Part shown: positions 1-11,600 of the stretch, in pieces
How positions within the stretch are numbered: position 1 is the first letter of the stretch
How the letters are laid out: each line of letters starts with the position of its first letter
From: Isoetes taiwanensis
Lineage: Eukaryota > Streptophyta > Lycopodiopsida > Isoetales > Isoetaceae
NCBI GenBank assembly: GCA_021234155.1
Contig: JAJEKV010000015.1
Coordinates: 3,444,852 to 3,508,851, forward strand
Direction of reading: 5' to 3'
DNA: 64,000 bases
Notes under the pieces: generated by a model
Told to the model about the DNA's origin: nothing
Seen by the model: only the letters and a program-made list of their open reading frames with translations
Database searches by the model: none
Position numbers and translations under genes: made by a program

Positions 1-625
1 TGGCGTGATCCGGTGATACCGCTTTATTGACGACATGTCCCAACAGAACACCGAGGTGACGCAGAAGGTGCATTTCTCGGATTGAGACTAATGCCGACTC
101 ATCACATTTCAAAGACGAGCTCTAATTTATCCGGTGGTCATCCATGGAACCAGAGGGAAAAAGTCATCTTGAAAAATCTGGAGAAAGGGTTTCTCCTTCA
201 TATAATCATGAAAAACTGAGAGCATAATGCATTGAAACGTTGATGGAGAGTTTGATAACCCAAAAGGAACCACCTTGTAGGCAAAAGTGCCCCACGGGGT
301 GGTGAAGGTAGTCTTGAGTTGATCAGATTCTTTGATTGAGATTTGATTGTAGCCAGAAAAACCATCCATGAAGGAGTACATTTCATGACCAAATGACCTC
401 TTCGAAACCTCGTCCAGGAAGGGAAGTGGGAAATGATTACGCCCGTGGGCCTGATTGAGTTTGCGATAGTCCACGCAAAAACGCGGATCTTACCATTGTG
501 TTTGAGAGCAATGACAATGGGGCTCACCCATTCAGAATGTTTGACCTCATAGATCAAACCAGCAGCTAGAAGTTTGTCAATTTCAGCCTTGACTCGGTCA
601 CGGTAATTTGGGTTGAGCCGGTACT
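1..625 (-). pseudogene. Ty3/gypsy reverse transcriptase, frameshifted and truncated by the window
   Basis: Canonical gypsy RT blocks appear in order on the minus strand: EVKHSEWVSPIVIALKHNGK, then VDYRKLNQAHGRNHFPLPF, YSFMDGFSGYNQI, TPWGTFAYKVVPFGLSNSP, and FQDDF at the catalytic position (usually Y/F-x-DD). The first block is in a different frame from the rest, with a shift near 478. Beyond the catalytic block the frame degenerates towards position 1. The segment would have made the enzyme that copies element RNA into DNA; as it stands it cannot make a full protein. Confidence 0.8.
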
Positions 626-631
626 GTCGTT

Positions 632-1591
632 GCTATACAGGACGTGCATCGGATTTGGTAGGAATGGTGAGTTCCCCAAGTTTTTGTTGATACCGAAGAT
701 CTTTGTAGCTCCGTGCAAATATGTGTTTGAACTTTTGAACAAATAAGATGGCCCGTTGGCGATATGTGGTTGGGAGATGTGCAGCAAGGCGGACAGGCTG
801 ATTGTTGCCAACATCCACGATCTCCACATCAGGAATCTGAATGTATGTGATAACTTCCTTGTCATGAACAACATGAGCGGGAGGTTGAAACATGACAGAG
901 GAGTTGCACTCGCGGGTGAAGAAGAGTGGTTGCCGAAATAGCCATCAAGCAATGGTTGCCGCATGACGGCGTGGTACGCCCACCGCGGTTCCGAGGAAGT
1001 TCTCAGATCCGAAAAATGATCGATACGCTGGATGCGATTGCAAGGAGCCGTAGGGTCGAGTAAAGCAGCCACGTACCGTCCTCGATCAAGAGTCATCTCG
1101 CCCCAAGGATCAGCATATTCAGGGTAGGATGACAGAGGCAGACTCGCAGGAGGAGCCTGAACTTGATAAATGTTTTGTGCTTCGTCAGAATCGGTGTCTG
1201 AGAGAGAAGGTTCAGCATGTTCGACCGAAATGATCTTGCCAGTTTCCAAATCCATGGTGGCATTGAGGTGACCATCTGTAATGACTAGCTGGTCCGTGGC
1301 CCAGTAATGGATACTTTTGGCCTGACGGAGAAAAGGTCTGCCGACCAACATTTCATAATCACCTGGATCTTCCCTTGCTTTCCAAACACCAAATTCCAAG
1401 GGGAATCGGAGATCGCCTATATTGATATGAAGAAGAGGCGTGACGCCTTGAGGACGCGTGATATGGCCATTAGCCAATTTGATGTCATATGGGGCACGAT
1501 AAAGTTGTTTGATGCCCATTTGCTTGCGGAGTGGCATGTACCGTGGGTGTGGAGGTAGCGACATGCCCCAACCAAAACCGTGAAGGGACAA
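632..1591 (-). pseudogene. Ty3/gypsy pol N-terminal part: aspartic-protease-like region, frameshifted
   Basis: Downstream of gag on the minus strand an open frame covers a retropepsin-like segment: a beta-strand-rich stretch followed by LVGRPFLRQAKSI, which resembles the ILGRPWL-type C-terminal motif of retroelement proteases. The catalytic DTG/DSG triad was not found. An acidic spacer follows (LSDTDSDEAQN). The frame is lost near 890; the linker towards RT (with ARSYKDL) continues in another frame at 633-893. At least one frameshift therefore separates protease and RT. The protease assignment is moderate. Confidence 0.55.
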
Positions 1592-3850
1592 CTAGTCCTT
1601 GAGAGTAGGACACAGTTTTAAAATAGTTGCCAGACTTAAAGGAATTTTGATTTTTGCTAGCTCCTCTTGGAGTTCCAACGGCACATGAGAAAATGGATCA
1701 GCTGTATCCAACGGAGCAGGAGTGCGTGGTAATGAAGCAACAACTTCTTTGAGAAGCTCCACCTCTGCAGCAATATTCGGATAGTTCTGAGAGCGTGGAG
1801 GTTGAGATGATGGCGGTGCGTCCTGACGCTGCTGAGCTCTGGTGGTGGCATGTACATTAGCCAGTGTGCATCCTTCAGCAGCTTGCATGAGATTCAGAAT
1901 ACTTTGTTCGACTTTGGGCATGACATGAGGCATGAGTTTATCCAGATCTGGGGCAAAGTGAACCTTTTTGTCCTCAGCATTAGGGATCGTGTCAACGGCA
2001 AAAGCAGGTTGCGTATCATGAGGAAGGATGGTCAAGGGGCGTGACGTCCTGGTCTGTCGTGAAACCAACCCAACCCAATTTGACGGTTGAACTGGAGGAT
2101 TGAGAGCCTGGTAAATCTCTTCCTGGGCTTGTTGATCCATCTGAGGAGTTGCTGTAGAAGCTGGTTGATACCTTGATTGTTGTGGCACGCGTGGTGGTTT
2201 TCGAAGAACAGGACGAGGGCCTTGTTTGCCATTTGCGATCCAAAGTTGATAGGCCGTGAGGCGTACAGACGTGGTTTGATTCGTGCCTGGAAGTTGGACC
2301 TGAACTTGAGGAAGTTGAGGACATGCCGTGGTGGTATGACCCCATTCCAAACAATGATAGCACTGAGCTTTAGCAGGATCAAAAGGAGGACGGTTGCTTT
2401 GTCCCCGTGGCTGCTGAGATTGTTGATACTGTTGAGGAGGTTGTGCTTGAAACTGCTGAGTTTGATATGACGGCTGTTGCTGAGGCGTGGTCTGGACTTG
2501 ATAAATCATCTTTTGGCGGAAGGGTGTAGGATGAGTACGAGTGCATTCTTCCTTGGCATGGTTGCACATGTTGCATCGTTTACAATGAGGAGGGCCATTG
2601 GTGGAGTCACTCATTGGCCAAATGGCCTTGATATTTGCATATGTGGCACCAAATTTGACTGCGTTGAGGATTGGAGTGTTGAGGCTGAGCTGCAGTCTGA
2701 GGTACCATGACAGGAGGAATGAAGGGTAGCTCCTGGAGAGAGGAAACATTGACTGAATGATTGACAAGTTCGATGGCCTGTTCCAAAGTCTTGGGGCGCA
2801 GGGGTATTCAGTCATGAGACGAATAGCCGGAGGAAGTCCTTGCAGAAACCAGACGAGGATCTGGCTTTGCGTGGGGTACTCTTGAAGTTTGCTGAGGAGG
2901 ATATGAAGACAATCCGCAAAATCCCTGGCTGATTCCGTGGGCTCTTGCTGAAGATCATTGAGTTGCTTGAGAAGAAGTTGATCATCATCTGTGGTCCCAT
3001 AATGAGAAAGGAACGCAGTCTTCATTTCAGTCCAGTTTTGTTTCCAATGGCTTTTGTTTGCCATGAGCCATTGGTGAGGGGATCCACGCAGCGTGGTGGA
3101 AAAGATATGGAACTTGAGTTGAGGTTGAGCGTGCCCATTCAGGACAGCCAGAGCCTCAAATTCTTCCATGTGGGCTTGAGCACTTTGATCCAATGGTTTG
3201 CCTTTAGTACTGCCAAAAGTGGGATAGGTCAGTTTAAGAGTCTGAAAAGAAGATTGTGACTGGCCTTGTGCATAGAGAGGCGGTGTATAAGGAGGAACAT
3301 AATGGGGTGGAACTTCCATGGATTTCGTATGAGGTGGCAAAGGAGCAGAAAGACCCTGAAGATGTGCAAAAGGAGGTTCTTGTGGTGGAGGACCTTGTGG
3401 TCCGTGGTCATGAGGTTTGAGATCTGTAAGAGTGTAAACTGGAAGAGTCTGTTGAAAAGAAGGAGATTGAGGATATGTCTGAACCTGGGGAGGGCCGAAA
3501 GAAACATGGGGATAACCCATTCCACCAGGGGGAGATGATGGTTGAGAAGGTAAAGGAGTATGGCCAGAGGAGATCGAGGAGATATGAATGTAGGCACTCT
3601 CGGGAGTGTGGAAATAAGCAGGAGGTTGCTGAACAGGGGTATGATGAGGTGACTGAGGTTGTGAACAATGTTTACACGCTGGAGGAGAGCCAGGATGAGA
3701 GTGAACACGAGGAGTAGGTGGCACCGATTGAGCTCGTGAGCGAATATGGCCTCCCTCAATATCTCGAGCAACTTCGCGGCGTTGATGGCGCTCCAAACGA
3801 GACGCCGTCTGGCTAAGAAGCTCCTCTGGGGTGAAAGCTCGGGCAGACAT
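1592..3850 (-). CDS. gag: Ty3/gypsy Gag polyprotein (capsid and nucleocapsid)
   Basis: A 752-codon open frame starts MSARAFTPEELL. It has a long Pro/Gln/Ser-rich N-terminus (about residues 1-220), a Retrotrans_gag capsid-like domain (about 225-350, with PHQW and the ESARDFADCLHILLSKL segment), a Gln-rich linker, and two CCHC zinc knuckles of form CX2CX4HX4C: CKRCNMCNHAKEEC (about 421-434) and CYHCLEWGHTTTAC (about 497-510). Gag packages the element RNA into virus-like particles in the cytoplasm. The frame is intact although pol downstream is broken. The overlapping antisense and shifted frames are shadows of its biased composition. Confidence 0.85.
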   Translation of the reverse strand: MSARAFTPEELLSQTASRLERHQRREVARDIEGGHIRSRAQSVPPTPRVHSHPGSPPACKHCSQPQSPHHTPVQQPPAYFHTPESAYIHISSISSGHTPLPSQPSSPPGGMGYPHVSFGPPQVQTYPQSPSFQQTLPVYTLTDLKPHDHGPQGPPPQEPPFAHLQGLSAPLPPHTKSMEVPPHYVPPYTPPLYAQGQSQSSFQTLKLTYPTFGSTKGKPLDQSAQAHMEEFEALAVLNGHAQPQLKFHIFSTTLRGSPHQWLMANKSHWKQNWTEMKTAFLSHYGTTDDDQLLLKQLNDLQQEPTESARDFADCLHILLSKLQEYPTQSQILVWFLQGLPPAIRLMTEYPCAPRLWNRPSNLSIIQSMFPLSRSYPSFLLSWYLRLQLSLNTPILNAVKFGATYANIKAIWPMSDSTNGPPHCKRCNMCNHAKEECTRTHPTPFRQKMIYQVQTTPQQQPSYQTQQFQAQPPQQYQQSQQPRGQSNRPPFDPAKAQCYHCLEWGHTTTACPQLPQVQVQLPGTNQTTSVRLTAYQLWIANGKQGPRPVLRKPPRVPQQSRYQPASTATPQMDQQAQEEIYQALNPPVQPSNWVGLVSRQTRTSRPLTILPHDTQPAFAVDTIPNAEDKKVHFAPDLDKLMPHVMPKVEQSILNLMQAAEGCTLANVHATTRAQQRQDAPPSSQPPRSQNYPNIAAEVELLKEVVASLPRTPAPLDTADPFSHVPLELQEELAKIKIPLSLATILKLCPTLKD

Positions 3851-3974
3851 GATAAAAGAAAGAAGGGAAAGAAAATCAGACCCGGCAGCGGCGACAGTGT
3901 TTGGGGTCTGGGCTCGGGAACTCCTGCAAGACAGCCCTGCTGTGAGGACCCGTGGATCAAATAGGAGAATCCGT

Positions 3975-4487
3975 TAGCTGTGTCACGCGGGATTTGCAAA
4001 AGAAACTAAGGAAGGGAAGAGAGAAAAACAGAAAGAACATTGAAGAACACAATGAAGAGAACAAAAACTCTTTGATATCAATTGTGATACATGAGCTCTC
4101 GCAATCGAGAGAAAACAGAAGTGAGATAAGACCCAAAACTCATCTACCCCGTGAGGGCTAGATCTACTCATATATAGAGTACAATGGCCTTTGGCCCAAT
4201 ATAGATACTCTGTCAAAGCTCGGTGCCGACTCCTGGAAGGAGGCCTGATTTGCAGGAACGTTGGCGGTGCCTCTTGAGACCCTGAAATGGCGCAGATGGT
4301 GACAGCGCGTCATTTCTCCGTGCGCCTCCTCTTGGTCCCGGGCACGGCCTTTGACTGCATGGTCTGCGGCGGCTTGGTCTTCTGCGGGCCCTTGGACGAC
4401 TGACCTGTGCCTGACTGTGGATCCTTGGCCTTGACCTGGTCCGTCGTGTGCATGAATAGTCCTGTATTTGGACGTACAGGACTAACA
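3975..4487 (-). repeat. putative 5' LTR of the minus-strand Ty3/gypsy element
   Basis: On the minus strand the segment starts with TGTTAGTCCTGTACG at 4487, the usual TG start of an LTR. It contains a TATA-like box (TATATATGAG, around 4166-4180) followed by a pyrimidine-rich stretch, as expected for U3/R. The inner boundary is uncertain; it is placed near the CCCGCGTGACACAG motif around 3975-3995. No convincing primer binding site was identified, and there is no second LTR in the window to compare with, so the ends are approximate. Confidence 0.5.
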
Positions 4488-6955
4488 ATACTACGTGTCT
4501 AGCTTTTACCGAAGCAACTAGTAAGCATAATATATCTGGCAATTATCAGCAGTAAACGTTTAGGTTTGCATTTGATATGGGTAACAACTTATTTGGAGTG
4601 AAATTAACTCCAGAGTGTAATTTTTACTAAAGTTCTAGTTTATGATTTTGTCAGTCAGACATACATTTATAATGAGATTATTATGTCCCTAATATATATG
4701 GCGGCAAATTTTATTTGAAGAATTTAATAAATTTTGTTTAAGGTTTTTATGATATCAGTATAGTTATTCTGAACTGTGCATTACCTTAAGATTAATTGAA
4801 GATATTTAGTGTTATTCTTTGTGCCAAGTAAGACTGTATACAAGTGAATAAAATGTAAATTAGAACAGATATTGCTATAATGTTATAGGAGGAAGGAGTT
4901 TCTTTAGGCGGCGGGCATTGTTGGAGCATGCATTAAATGGCAAAATTAACTTTGTAATGAATGGGTATCATTTGTTTTTGTTGATATTTAAGCTGCTGAT
5001 TTAACATAGAATATCAGGACACAACAGCAAAATCATCAGAAGTCTGTTTTTCTTGCATTTTCCCTCCATTACCTTTGTGTATTCCCAGTCCATAACATAA
5101 AACATTGTGGTGCTAAAACCCATCACAAATTTCATCTTTCTGTTTTAGCCATTGGAAACAAATAAAACAAAAGGTACAGTACTTTACACCATGACTGTTT
5201 AATATAACACGCAAAGAATGGTGATTATCGAGTTTTTGGTTTTGCACAGGTATAGGTCTACATGCAGCAATGTTCTGGTTTTGGTTCTGTCTATCCAATG
5301 TCTGATCAGCAAGTTCCTCATATGTCGTCTGATCAGCAAGTTCCTCATATGCCTTCCTGGAACTCCATCCTTCTATGGTTATGCTTTGTTTCAACATCCA
5401 CGAGCCAATCAACTGCAGACCCGAGCTTATGCCCCAAAGTGAAATGCAATTATACCAAATAAGGATCTTGCCAAGTCACATGTTTGTGATTCATAGCAGA
5501 AACGAAGTCATCCTGTCGCATTAAACATCAGATGGTAATTGAAAATCTAAGCGCCAATGTACAGAGATAAGTTTCAGTAAATATTGTTGCATTCAGTATC
5601 TATATAATCATCTATTTGCACATATAGTATGTATATAATCACTTATTTGCACAGATAGAATTCTAAAGCTATTCATGCAAGAAATATATATCAATCTCAT
5701 ATTATATTTAACATGATGATGCATTTGTATTGTTGCCCGCTTTGATTCTTTGAACATAGAGAATGTTGTTTTCGAGATCAGGAAACTTTCTTTCTTTTTA
5801 GTGCTCAATTACATCATCGTCCTATGATAATCCCTATTTAGCAGCAAAAAAATGACATAAAATTGCTTGCTTTTAACTTAAAGCTTTGCTATTTGAGGAT
5901 TCTATTTCAAAAGAATTCATGGACAAATAAATCTACATATAATCGAATGGCCAGCATTCAAAACAGAGCAACTAGACTGCTGACGGAACGCTCCATGTAC
6001 ACATTAAATTATTATCCTGCAGATGTTGTGACAGTAATGTTTGTATCTAACCATAATGCTCTTTCTTGCTGAACTCCTTGTTGTGTTTGACGATATAGAA
6101 TGGATACAATTTTATTGAATATCTAGATAGGATTATAATGGACAAGATATGCATTAGACCATCAAGTTATATACATAACGCAAATGTATGCTGGCAAGAC
6201 GTGTTTATAAAGGATAGGATTTCTTATAACATCAGAGATTCATGAGCAAAGTAGAGATATAAAACTTTTAGGTGAAAGCCCGTGCTTCACTTGAATGAAA
6301 TTACAAAAGACATGACATAGCAGTCAAGAGTAGAGGAGGGTAAATGAAGCTCGTGCTTCACTTGGATGAAATTCAAAAAGGCAACACATAAGAGCTAAAA
6401 CTTTTGTATCCAAACATTGGAAATATTTACAGACCAATTCTGACGAAAAAAACATGCAAGCCGATCCAGCAATTTCATCTGAAGCATGTAAAGAGCATAA
6501 GGTTAAGAAGTAGTTTTTTTCTTAGGTTTCATATCAGGGCCATCTGGGTAGCAAGCACATCATAAAAAGAAATTCATACTACAGAGAAAAAGAATGAACT
6601 GGAGAGCTTCCAATGCAATGGGTTCAAAGAGAATAAGTTCTGGGGAGAGTTGGGTAACGATTATAGTCTCAAACCCTATAAATGTCATATTCTAATTTCA
6701 AATCTACAAATGCCTATGATTGAAATTATTGCTAAGTACTGTTTGTGTTCTGATAAAAAAAAGTACCTGGCTTGGACGGGATTCTTTTGCTTTGATTGCT
6801 CTTGAATCAGCGGCATAGACACCATTGGACTCCATTCGGGCGCTTTCAGCAGGCCTTGTATGCCAGAAATGCTGGCATATCATACAGGATACAGAAGTCA
6901 GTTTATTACGATGACGTCGTGGCATATTTGAGGACAAAAGACTATAGAGGAATTT
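4488..6955. other. AT-rich non-coding DNA with one exon-like repeat
   Basis: No intact gene is visible. A codon-phased duplication lies at 5290-5352 on the plus strand (SDQQVPHM repeated, in the context GFGSVYPMSDQQVPHM), preceded by TTTTGCACAG at 5238-5250, a possible splice acceptor. This could be a stray exon of a Gln/Pro-rich protein, but the evidence is weak. Two copies of a motif around GTGCTTCACTTGRATGAAAT lie at about 6278-6310 and 6346-6378. The rest is low-complexity AT-rich sequence. Confidence 0.5.
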
Positions 6956-6957
6956 TA

Positions 6958-7325
6958 CGGCCAAAAAGAAGCACTGGGTCTGGGATGTCATCATACTCAT
7001 CAATGCCTTCAACGTGATTTGTACTTGTGTCGGAATCCTCATTATCAGTTGAGGAGCTCGAAGAACTATAATCTCCAGGAGCATCACCCAGGCATTATCA
7101 TCATCAGAGCTTTCCCAGCACTTGACTTCAGCTATTTTTTGGCATAGCTTATTATTGACCTTAAGAGGGAAGCCACTACTTGGGGTAAATTTTTTATCGA
7201 AGGAGTCAAGTTTGCCTTTAAAAAGCCATATATAGGGGTGTTTTTTGTTACTTTCTGCAGCACACGGCGTACTGCCTTTTGTATAAGTGCATCCCCTGAC
7301 TTTGTGTGTCGCTAAAATGATCTAA
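6958..7325 (-). pseudogene. coding-like remnant of an unrecognised gene
   Basis: On the minus strand an open stretch from about 7325 to 7080 gives a normal-looking protein segment (for example PYIWLFKGKLDSFDKKFTPS and KIAEVKCWESSDDDNAW) that starts just after a stop and a possible TTTTTTAG acceptor. After a one-base frame change near 7085 it continues as a Ser/Asp-rich tail (GDYSSSSSSTDNEDSDTS, then DDIPDPVLLFGRKIPL) and ends at a stop near 6958. The composition looks coding, unlike the surroundings. I do not recognise the family. It is most likely an old exon or a gene fragment carried by a transposon. Confidence 0.35.
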
Positions 7326-8319
7326 AAAATCTTGTTTCGTATTGTTTCCTACATAAAGATATTAACTGACTCTCAAAATTGGCAGGCACAATGGTTTAAT
7401 CCCTACATTTCTCTCCTTCGCATGTGCACTTTTTGGGATTCTGAAAAATGCTTAACCTCATTTGCACTTTTGGGATTCTAGAAAATGCTTAACGTATTGT
7501 ATATGACATATGATTTCTTATTCATGGATATAACCATTTCAAGACAAGGAACTATTTTAGTTCTATCTTCAAATAAAATCCCCCATCAATCTAATATCTC
7601 TTCCAGATCTAATAGCTATATTGCAGATCTATTTTCCTTTCTATTGACAAGCAAATGCAAAAGGGATGTGGGAGGGCAGAGGGGTAGAGGGATGAAATAG
7701 GATTTTTTTTTCTTTTAATGTGATGCCATATTTTCAACAATATAGATAGAAGAGTGTGTAACTCAATGATTACTACAACATAGATCGCATGAGTGTGAGA
7801 GAGGGAGGGAGGGAGGGAGGGAGGGAGGGAGGGAGGGAGAGGTTTGATTGATGCAAAAGGCAGTGATGTTGCATGGTTGAAGTATATTCCCCACGAAATG
7901 AAGCTAGTCAAGTTAGGAAATTGGTAGGGATGGGCAGATCAAAGATTGAAGTAAAGAAAAAGTGCATTTCTATTGTGGAGAGACCAACTGATCTTTGAGA
8001 AGCCACCCTATGAGCATTTGATACTTGAGGACAAATTCTGTATCTAAGTTAATCATTTGGCGTTTTAGTCAAAAAGTCGATTATAGCTTGCATAATTCTA
8101 TAGGACAGCAGGACAACCCGTCCTCTCCTTGCATATTACAATTATTACGCAAGATCCTACGTTACATTGCTTGCATATTACAAGTATTACGCAAGGCCTC
8201 TAGATGAACATTACTTCTTTGACACTTTGACTGCAGAAAATGCCAGGTTATGCAACGGACAATCATACATAAAATATACGCATCTATGGTTTTAAGTTTC
8301 CAAGGCCATGAGAAGGAGT
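7326..8319. other. non-coding DNA with a GGGA microsatellite
   Basis: No gene is seen. A (GGGA)n run lies at about 7801-7840. A short direct repeat around TTGCATATTACAATTATTACGCAAG lies at about 8126-8196. The rest is AT-rich and unremarkable. Confidence 0.6.
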
Positions 8320-8530
8320 TCAATGCTTAACTACCCCATTTGCATTAGCACTGCTGCCATCAGAAGAGATGCAAACACACTCTTCCTTAAGAATATCCAA
8401 TGGCGTAGAATGCAAGGCAATCCCATTGGGGAGGGACCCATTTGCTACTGATTCAGTTTTCAAGTTCACTCTGAGTACTGGAATCCAACTTCTCATCCCT
8501 TTCACCTGGTCCCTGGTTGTTTGGAATAAC
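8320..8530 (-). pseudogene. possible C-terminal exon of an unrecognised gene
   Basis: A minus-strand frame from about 8530 to the stop at 8320 reads as plausible protein (VLRVNLKTESVANGSLPNG, then LDILKEECVCISSDGSSAN). It is preceded by CAACCAGGGACCAG, which offers weak splice acceptors. There is no start codon in a good context and no family match that I recognise. Low confidence; it may be chance open frame. Confidence 0.2.
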
Positions 8531-8609
8531 TGGTTAGTAATTGGAGATTGTTTGGAAATTGTTTGGCAGGAGATGACACATTTGTTGAGATAGACAAGAA
8601 GCAATCAGA

Positions 8610-11600
8610 TCTAGGATGCAAACCTGTAAATTCCACATGCAGTTTGAAGTTTGCAGAGTTGAAAGGTTATGAGTATGTTATTCTTAAATATCAGAGCATG
8701 CGCCCATGGTTTGACAAGTTCCATAGCAGTTGTTCCATTTATAATTTGATGATTGCTTGTCATAGATATGGCAAAAGCAAGTAAAAAGAGTAAATTTACT
8801 ATGGCTTAGGGACAAATTCATTTGTCTTGTTCTTGCAATCAGTGAAATCTCTTCATTTAATATAACATCTTCTCATATCATCTTTTAACATGCAGATTGA
8901 GTATTTAGTTTCAAAAGTTCTCTAATCTTCAGTTCTGGCTATAGGAAAAGAAGTATGATGGTCATAGGCAGCTTGATATGATTTCACTTGACATGATTAG
9001 AATCTTGTATTGGGATGTTTACTTCAACTTGGCCACTTGCTTAAGCATCAAGTACAAAGCCATTGCCTTTAGCATTAAGTTAGACTAACTTAATAGGCAT
9101 CTATGCGAAAAAATTGTCGTTAGCATTAAATTAGCACTAACTTAACCAAGGCATGTGCATATACATTTTTATTTTGCCGTTAAGTTAAAAAAATAACCTA
9201 ACTTGTTTTGGTGTGAAAGGATTTAACTAGTTTATGTTATGTTAAAGTCTTAACGGAAACTTAACTTAGTCTTGGTGCGAACATAAGGGTCTCTGATAAG
9301 TTTAACTAAGCAGTTAAAAAAATTAACTTTCTTAACTTAACGGTGGGTGCGAAGGTACCCTTATACTTAATCCCAAAATCCATGGTGCCTTTTATATGCC
9401 TCAAAATCCTTTTGGCTACAATCCAACTGGATTATGGTTGTACCTGCTGAGTATGTTCACTGCAAAAGCTATGTCAGTTCTGGTGCAGTTTGTAACATAT
9501 GACAACACCCAATTAATGACCTATATTTTAGGCCATAGTCGAAAATAAGAAGCACGCGGTTTAGTCACCCACAACAGCATCACGCGGCCTCCACGCTCCC
9601 GCATAGCTGCAGAGCTACAGCTGTAGATCAACACTAAAAAACAAAAAGCCCACATCCATCGACAGACAAACTTTTGGCCAAAAAAAGGGAAGAAGAGGAA
9701 GAAAGCGAGCCAAACAAGGTACTGCGCACGGAGGGTTGTACGGTGGCCCGAGAATGTGTTTTCATGTTTCTTGTTGTCGTTTCGTTTTCATGGTTCTTGT
9801 TGGGTCATTTTATGTGTCGGGGCTTATTAATGGTTTGAACGTGGGGTTTTGTTTTGTTTATGAATTGTACATGGACCAATAAGAGGCTTGCAAAGCTCAG
9901 TACCTAGACCAATTAGGATTGCCGTGATTATGATCTTTGTCTAAAACATATTAGCCATTTATGAAGAATGCTTTTTGTAGTTATATTAGTAATGGAAATT
10001 GTATTGTGGCCTGTATGAATACATGCTTTCATTTTCTTAGTGAATGCATACAAATATTAAGAATAGAGTACCCAATGGTACAAAAGGACCAATTCGTGCT
10101 TTGGTAATATAACAATCCCATTTCGAATATGTGTGTTTAAGTGCCTTGATGATGTAGTAATCCCATTTCTAATATGCACGTTTAACTTGATTAGTGTCAG
10201 TTAATTTTGGTTCGGCATAGTGGTGAACCATTCTTAATCGAGTCCTCATATTTTCTTGCAACCTCAATGCCATATACATATTCCCCGTGTTCTCTATAGA
10301 TTCTTGATTCTTCTTCTCGAGTATTTAGAGTTCTATATTATAGATCTCTCATATATTGTTGTGCTCCATATAGACTCTTGATTCTTCTTTTCGAGTATTT
10401 CGAGTTCCACATTATTATGGCTTTCCCATATTTTGCTTGTAGGTCATGGTATGAATGGACCAGAAAATGAATTATGTCTCAATAACAATAAAGATATAAG
10501 GACTGTACCCAGTTCAGGCACGCCAACATCCTAGGGAACATAACATGCCATTTACAGACCTTGTGGCTCTCAATACCACCAACCCATAGACTTCCATAGA
10601 CTCTGCCCCGATCTCCAACGATCCACTTATCTCTCCAACGATCCACTTACCCCTTGCCTTCTTTCGTAGAGCCAAATTCAAATGCTTATGACTTACTATA
10701 TTGGAGGTTAGGAATGTGTGGTTACATGGCCCAATTATGGCGCAACTCTAGAGATTATTGTAGGTATGTTGAGGAAATTTTAAGGGATTGTAAGAAATCT
10801 AAAGGAATATATAAGAATCTAATAAAATAATCTTGAAGAGAAAGTCAACTACAGAATTTAAATGAATCTTGATCCCTTTATCAACAGAGAAAACAATAAT
10901 CGAGTTTAGTTCCACACTTTCAAAGAAAGAAATAGCATCAAAACAGAGTGATCTTGCCTGGGAAAACCTAGAATGGAACGATACAGTATATTCCTCTATT
11001 TCTGCTCCGATCCTTGCAACTGCAGACATAAATTCTGAAAGGAAAATTTTCGGTCTGCCCTGCCAGTTACTCGGTTGGAGCATCCTGGATCCAGAATGCA
11101 GGTGACCGAGAGTTTACAGCGAATAGTAGGTTTGGAGCAGTCATCAGCATATCCTAGGTATATTCTAATATATACCTAGGATATGCCTTAAACCCGCATA
11201 AACAAGGGTTTGCCCCCCTAGGGGCAATCCAATAAATGCATTTGTTGAGGAGGAGATTGTTAAAAAATTTGAATATCAAATGTTGTTTGTTTTGGTCAAG
11301 AATAATAATAAATAAAAGTGTAAAATATAAACAGGAAAATATATCATGTAAGCAATAATTTTTTTTCACAATCATGGCCATTCTATTGAAGGGCAAGTTT
11401 TTCCTAAGCTTTTATATTGAATGGTAAATTTTTTCCCTTGCCGTTCTTAAGAATGTTTAAAAAAATTTAGCCTTTCTCTGCATGGCTAGGACCCCCAAGA
11501 ATGGTACGGAACATTTCAAATTTAAGGCTTGCTTTTATCTCTGAATGACAAAATGACAGAAAGGCATCGTGGAACTTTTATCTTTTACTGACAAAATGAC

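Larger units (their letters stand above)
1..4487 (-). mobile_element. Ty3/gypsy LTR retrotransposon, minus strand, cut by window edge
   Basis: Read on the minus strand the order is a putative 5' LTR (about 3975-4487), a leader, gag, protease-like sequence and reverse transcriptase, which runs off the left edge of the window. gag is one open frame, but protease and RT are spread over shifted frames, so pol is decayed. RNase H, integrase and the 3' LTR lie outside the window. The gag plus pol order and the FxDD-type RT motif are seen directly; the Ty3/gypsy assignment follows from protein similarity. The clade cannot be decided without the integrase. Confidence 0.85.

Noticed and set aside
3229-3999. 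256-codon minus-strand frame overlapping gag
   Set aside because: It is a shifted-frame shadow of the Pro/Gln-rich gag N-terminus; gag itself has the zinc knuckles and capsid domain.
7609-7911. Ser/Pro-rich frame over the GGGA repeat
   Set aside because: It is a translated microsatellite.
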